Program-made: the position numbers and the translations under genes
The notes under the pieces: generated by a model
What the model was told of the DNA's origin: nothing
What the model saw: only the letters and a program-made list of their open reading frames with translations
Database searches by the model: none
Source of the DNA: Paulinella micropora
Taxonomy: Eukaryota; Cercozoa; Imbricatea; Euglyphida; Paulinellidae
Direction: 5' to 3'
DNA length: 64,000 bases
Assembly (NCBI GenBank): GCA_019918135.1
Contig: WBZZ01004066.1
Location: 230,001 to 294,000, forward strand
Shown: positions 61,009-64,000 of the stretch, piece after piece
How the letters are laid out: each line of letters begins with the position of its first letter
How positions within the stretch are numbered: position 1 is the stretch's first letter

Positions 61009-61500
61009 ATGGCAGACCGACCTACCCTGGGGCTCCCGGCCCGGGCCTGGCCCCAGGTCATGAACTATCTGGGCTGGGGCCCCGAGCTAGGGGCCGTGAG
61101 CCCCGAGCTGCACGGATTCCTGGACAGGCCGGGGACCTGGGCGCGCTTCCGCTGTACCGAGCTCGACCTAAGCACTCCTGCCCGGGCTACGGCCTTCCAG
61201 GCCTGGCTGGGCCAGGCCTGGAGCCAGGCCAAGGTCCAGGTAGGGACCCTGATGTTGGCAATGGAGTTACTGAGCAACCAGGGCAGGGCCTGGGCCAGCC
61301 TGGCCGTGGACGGGCTGTGGCTGACGGGGCCGAAGGACCTCACGTACGAACGCAGCCAGCTCCTGGTGAAGCTCTGGCCTAAGCTAAGGCAGCTCGATCT
61401 CGACCTCGCCGACCCCCCCCCCCCCCCCGACCCCCCCGACCCCAACGTCCCCGACTGGAAAAGGAAACGCGGCCAGGTCCATGAGCTCGGGTTCAAGCAC
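61009..61500 (+). CDS. F-box-like gene cut by the insertion edge
   Basis: The ATG at 61009 begins MADRPTLGLPARAWPQVMNY, then LGWGPELGAVSPELHGFLDR and GTWARFRCTEL, which align with the F-box-like start of the LRR genes at 32910 and 35173. About 160 residues later, after a Pro/Asp run, GC-rich coding sequence ends at the heptamer TTTATGT and the AT-rich element begins. The leucine-rich part expected of the family is absent. The cut marks the right edge of the inserted DNA. Confidence 0.7.
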
Positions 61501-61507
61501 TTTATGT
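61501..61507 (+). repeat. right copy of 7-base direct repeat at the insertion edge
   Basis: TTTATGT is the first AT-rich sequence after the GC-rich block and matches 10266-10272 exactly. Immediately before it, the F-box-like gene that began at 61009 is cut; immediately after it, penton coding sequence resumes. Confidence 0.65.
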
Positions 61508-62005
61508 GGTATCCAGTAATAATACCAACATTGACCCAGAAGATGGCAAATTAACACTCGGTGTGTCAGAGAATAAAGGAATTCAACCGCGGTTTATATT
61601 TGATGGTGAGACCCGTATTCACGAGGTTATGGGGTTTGATAGAAACTCAACATATTTATTCGCCAATAATTTGATTAAATCGCCAAATGTAATTATTCTA
61701 ACTGGTGAAAAGACTTTGTATCTTTAATCGGACTTAGTGAATGAATGAGATAATCACGTGCTACAATAAATGTACACGGCCAACGAAATTCCTTTTGGTT
61801 CTGTTATCTATGACGGCTCTGGTAGTGAATATGGGAAAACATTATCCGCAAGTTCAAATAATGTATTCAGGTTTTACTTGACCGACGAAAACGCCAAGCA
61901 ATAAATCTCAATGGTTTAGGTATCGTTATGACTTTATTGGTTTATCGTGAAACTAATTATTTTAATTTATTTACTTCATTTTTCAATTTATTGAAATCTC
62001 GTTAA
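61501..62005 (+). pseudogene. penton / minor capsid protein, second part
   Basis: After the heptamer, the AT-rich sequence encodes the later part of a Polinton-like penton: GIQPRFIFDGETRIHEVMGF, DRNSTYLFANNLIKSPNVII, and then IPFGSVIYDGSGSEYG and NVFRFYLTDENAK. These match the usual IQPSF, GF-NST and SPNVI blocks of the family. It is separated from the first part (9961-10272) by the 51-kb insertion and also looks broken about twice more. Confidence 0.75.
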
Positions 62006-62081
62006 TTTAATTAATTTTAGAATTATTTTTTTCTATAAATATATACTGGTGAATTAGTTAATTTACAACACTTCAAAAAAA

Positions 62082-63326
62082 ATGCCTGTCCAATATGGAG
62101 GAGAACTTACACACAGCCAGAGCGAACTTATCCGCGGTAAGTATTCACTTAACAAACTTACTGCCCGCGAAAGTCTTGCGATTGTGCCGATTACCACCGT
62201 GGGGGGAATTGAATCAACTTTTGAAATTCCAACTCGTCCTTTGAACCTTGCGAGGTCTGTTTTGCAATTTACCTACACACCAGGTGCGGGTGGTGGTGGT
62301 GGAAGATACAACCGAATTCCAATGGACTGCCTTCCAATGATTAAGACAATTGAACTGCGAAGCCGAAGCGGTCAGTATCTGTGTAATCTTCAACATGTAG
62401 GAAATTACACTAAGATGATTTGGAAGCCTGAGATTTCTTATGATAGATTTATGGCTTTGGATAACCACGGGGCTGGGTCTGGTTATGGTGCTATGCTTCA
62501 AAAGTGTAATGTTGATAATCGTGCTACAACCGCCTTTAATGCTAACGTGTTTGCTGGCCAACAAGCAAGTGCTGCAACAGTTGCGGCAAGTATTAATAAC
62601 GATGCCAATCTTCAAGCAACATTGAATGTTTATGGTAATGCTATCGCAGGAGCAATTTCCACACCATCTGTCAATGCTCGTCGTCATAATGATTTGCTCA
62701 TCGCTAACGGAACTGGTGCTGCCTCTGTTGTAAATGTCTCTTATGAGGAGGCGAAGTATTTTGAAGGTGGAGGCAGTAACACCCCTACTCCAGTTATCAA
62801 TGTGTCTATTCCTCTTGGTATGCTTTTTGGAACTATTTTTGAAATTGACAAGACTATTGGTTTCAATGAAATTCTTGATTTGAGGATTGTGTGGGAGGGA
62901 ACACAGAAAACCATATTTTATGGAACTGATGCCCTTAGTGTTGGAGCAGGAGCGACTGCCATTGCACAGCCCGCAGAGATTACCAACCTTAACCTCTTTC
63001 TTGCAGTTGAAACCGACCCTAATGTTATCTTGGGTGTTCAGCAAAAGATTGCTGGTGAAGGATTTTCGTTTAAGACCGAATACCCTATCTCTTGGAAAAC
63101 TAATCTCGCGGCGGGAACTCAGTCATTCGTTTTGAAGATGAACCGCTCGCAGGGTGAGAGAATTTGCCGAATTTACACTAGCAGGTTTAATAATACCGAA
63201 ACTTCAAACACCGCATTCGATTGCGATAACCGAGCACAAGCTAAGATTACTGATTATTATACTACTTTGGATAGTAATAGAATTCAGCAGTTTGATATCA
63301 CTTGCCAAACAGGACTACTTAAATGA
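62082..63326 (+). pseudogene. major capsid protein (double jelly-roll)
   Basis: The ATG at 62082 starts MPVQYGGELTHSQSELIRGK. Family-typical blocks are FEIPTRPLNLARSVLQFTYT, LPMIKTIELRSRSGQYLCNL, IPLGMLFGTIFEIDKTIGFN and EILDLRIVWEG, as in major capsid proteins of Polinton-like viruses and Mavirus-type virophages. The protein builds the icosahedral shell. The frame is open for 414 residues; its end is short for the family, and about one break near the 3' part is likely. TATTTTTTTC and TATAAATATATA lie 40-60 bases upstream. Confidence 0.8.
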
Positions 63327-63728
63327 AATTGAAAAATGGAACCTTGATGGCGATGTCAAAAAGCCAACAATTAAATGGACTAAGCCTGACATTGTATCTT
63401 TCTATGAACAATACAAGCCAAATGTTGATTTCAAACAAAATCAACATTATGACGACAATGTGAAAGTAGTTATTCCATTAGAAAACGTGTTGGTTGATGA
63501 ACCAAGCACACCTTTTAAGGAGACTGATTTAAAAGAGACTGGTATCACTGGAATAAAGGCTAATGTTGGTGAAGATATAGCGAATGCTACAGACAAAGGA
63601 TGTATGGCGAATGCTACAGAATGTACCGAAAGGATGTATGGTGAGGAATGTGAGCGATGTTATTCGTATTGTAAAAGAAAAAGACCAAAAAAAAATAAAG
63701 ATAAATCACTCACATTCTTTTTTTTGCT
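63327..63728 (+). other. coding-like region after the capsid gene
   Basis: The + strand stays protein-like directly after the capsid frame (EIEKWNLDGDVKKPTIKWTK, PLENVLVDEPSTPF) and then shows Cys-rich and Lys-rich sequence (EECERCYSYCKRKRPKKNKD). Whether this belongs to the capsid gene or to a small separate gene cannot be decided here. Confidence 0.4.
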
Positions 63729-64000
63729 TCAATGATCCTCTATAAAGTTAGCCATAACATTAATACCATTACCCGACCCGCCTGCTGACACAGCCTTTTG
63801 TGTGAATGTCAATACATCATTTGAGGTTAATTGGATATCGTAAGTTCTGAGATTAATCTGCTGAGTAGAGCCAGCATTAACATAAATCTTAAAAATCGTT
63901 GTTCCGTTTGCGATAGCGGATGCTTTTGTGTCTGTATCTACAATTGAAGTTTTGGCATCAACATCAGCAAAACCCGCCCTGTAAGTGTTCCGTTCAATAC
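63729..64000 (-). CDS. C-terminal part of a beta-rich protein, runs off the edge
   Basis: The minus strand is open from the window edge to a stop at 63729-63731. It encodes about 90 residues: NTYRAGFADVDAKTSIVDTD, SAIANGTTIFKIYVNAGSTQ, TYDIQLTSNDVLTFTQKAV and a Gly/Ser-rich end VSAGGSGNGINVMANFIEDH. Alternating hydrophobic and polar residues suggest a jelly-roll or fibre-like fold. It converges on the capsid gene. No family is assigned. Confidence 0.6.
   Translation of the reverse strand, partial: IERNTYRAGFADVDAKTSIVDTDTKASAIANGTTIFKIYVNAGSTQQINLRTYDIQLTSNDVLTFTQKAVSAGGSGNGINVMANFIEDH

Larger units (their letters stand above)
10273..61500. mobile_element. about 51-kb GC-rich insertion in the penton gene
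   Basis: The block is bounded by sharp composition switches and by the repeated heptamer TTTATGT. It carries about 25 recognisable genes, including two tyrosine-recombinase-like paralogues, an RPB1-like RNA polymerase subunit, histone H3, an ERCC4 nuclease, NADAR, GNAT and F-box/LRR genes. That mix resembles large eukaryotic DNA viruses. Alternatives are host chromosomal DNA brought in by rearrangement, or a giant recombinase-bearing transposon. No capsid gene was recognised inside the block. If the source molecule is circular, the same layout could instead be the AT-rich element inserted in a GC-rich replicon. Several long genes show frame discontinuities; others look whole. Confidence 0.7.
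61501..64000. mobile_element. Polinton-like virus / virophage-type element, right part
   Basis: Base composition returns abruptly to AT-rich at 61501. The block contains the second part of the penton gene, the major capsid gene and the 3' part of a minus-strand gene that runs off the right edge. Gene order and strand continue those of the left part, so both flanks are best read as one element split by the 10273-61500 insertion. It looks broken in a few places. The outer end of the element is not in the window. Confidence 0.85.

Overview
The window is a mosaic of two very different DNAs. The outer parts, 1-10272 and 61501-64000, are AT-rich and carry the core genes of a Polinton-like virus or virophage-type element. 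These are an rve integrase, a GIY-YIG nuclease, a trimeric fibre-like gene, an FtsK/HerA-type packaging ATPase, an adenovirus-type cysteine protease, a penton (minor capsid) gene and a double-jelly-roll major capsid gene. The order ATPase, protease, penton, major capsid on the + strand is the usual morphogenesis-module order of such elements. Most of these genes look broken, so the element reads as a fossil or a poorly polished copy.

The middle, about 51 kb from 10273 to 61500, is extremely GC-rich, full of G/C homopolymers, and lies inside the penton gene. The 7-base sequence TTTATGT is present at both edges of this block (10266-10272 and 61501-61507), as expected of a target duplication or a site-specific recombination core. 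The block carries two paralogous tyrosine-recombinase-like genes (45972-47549 and 53232-56063), an RNA polymerase largest-subunit-like gene (56422-60720), a divergent histone H3 (48715-49149), an ERCC4-type nuclease (26648-27994), a NADAR-domain gene, a GNAT acetyltransferase, five F-box or F-box/LRR genes, two very large secreted EGF-type glycoprotein genes, two smaller secreted or membrane glycoproteins and several coiled-coil or unknown proteins.

The mainly intronless long reading frames, AATAAA signals after several genes, a very diverged RPB1 and a viral-looking gene mix suggest a large eukaryotic DNA virus (Nucleocytoviricota-like), an endogenised piece of one, or a very large recombinase-bearing mobile element in a GC-rich protist. 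I cannot decide between these from 64 kb.

Layout: 1-5696, integrase, charged protein, fibre and GIY-YIG; 5992-10272, ATPase to first part of penton; 10273-11469, repeats at the left end of the insert; 11470-26377, secreted glycoproteins; 26648-29086, ERCC4 nuclease and a coiled-coil protein; 29327-37228, four F-box(-LRR) genes; 37919-41802, Ser-rich, unknown and membrane proteins; 41803-43570, satellite-like repeats; 43571-48166, NADAR, unknown gene, recombinase A and a small gene; 48715-52969, H3, GNAT and small genes; 53232-61500, recombinase B, RPB1 and a cut F-box gene; 61501-64000, second part of penton, major capsid and a gene running off the edge.

Reading-frame discontinuities occur in both DNAs. 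They may be real decay or uncorrected base-calling errors in homopolymers; counts given here are approximate.
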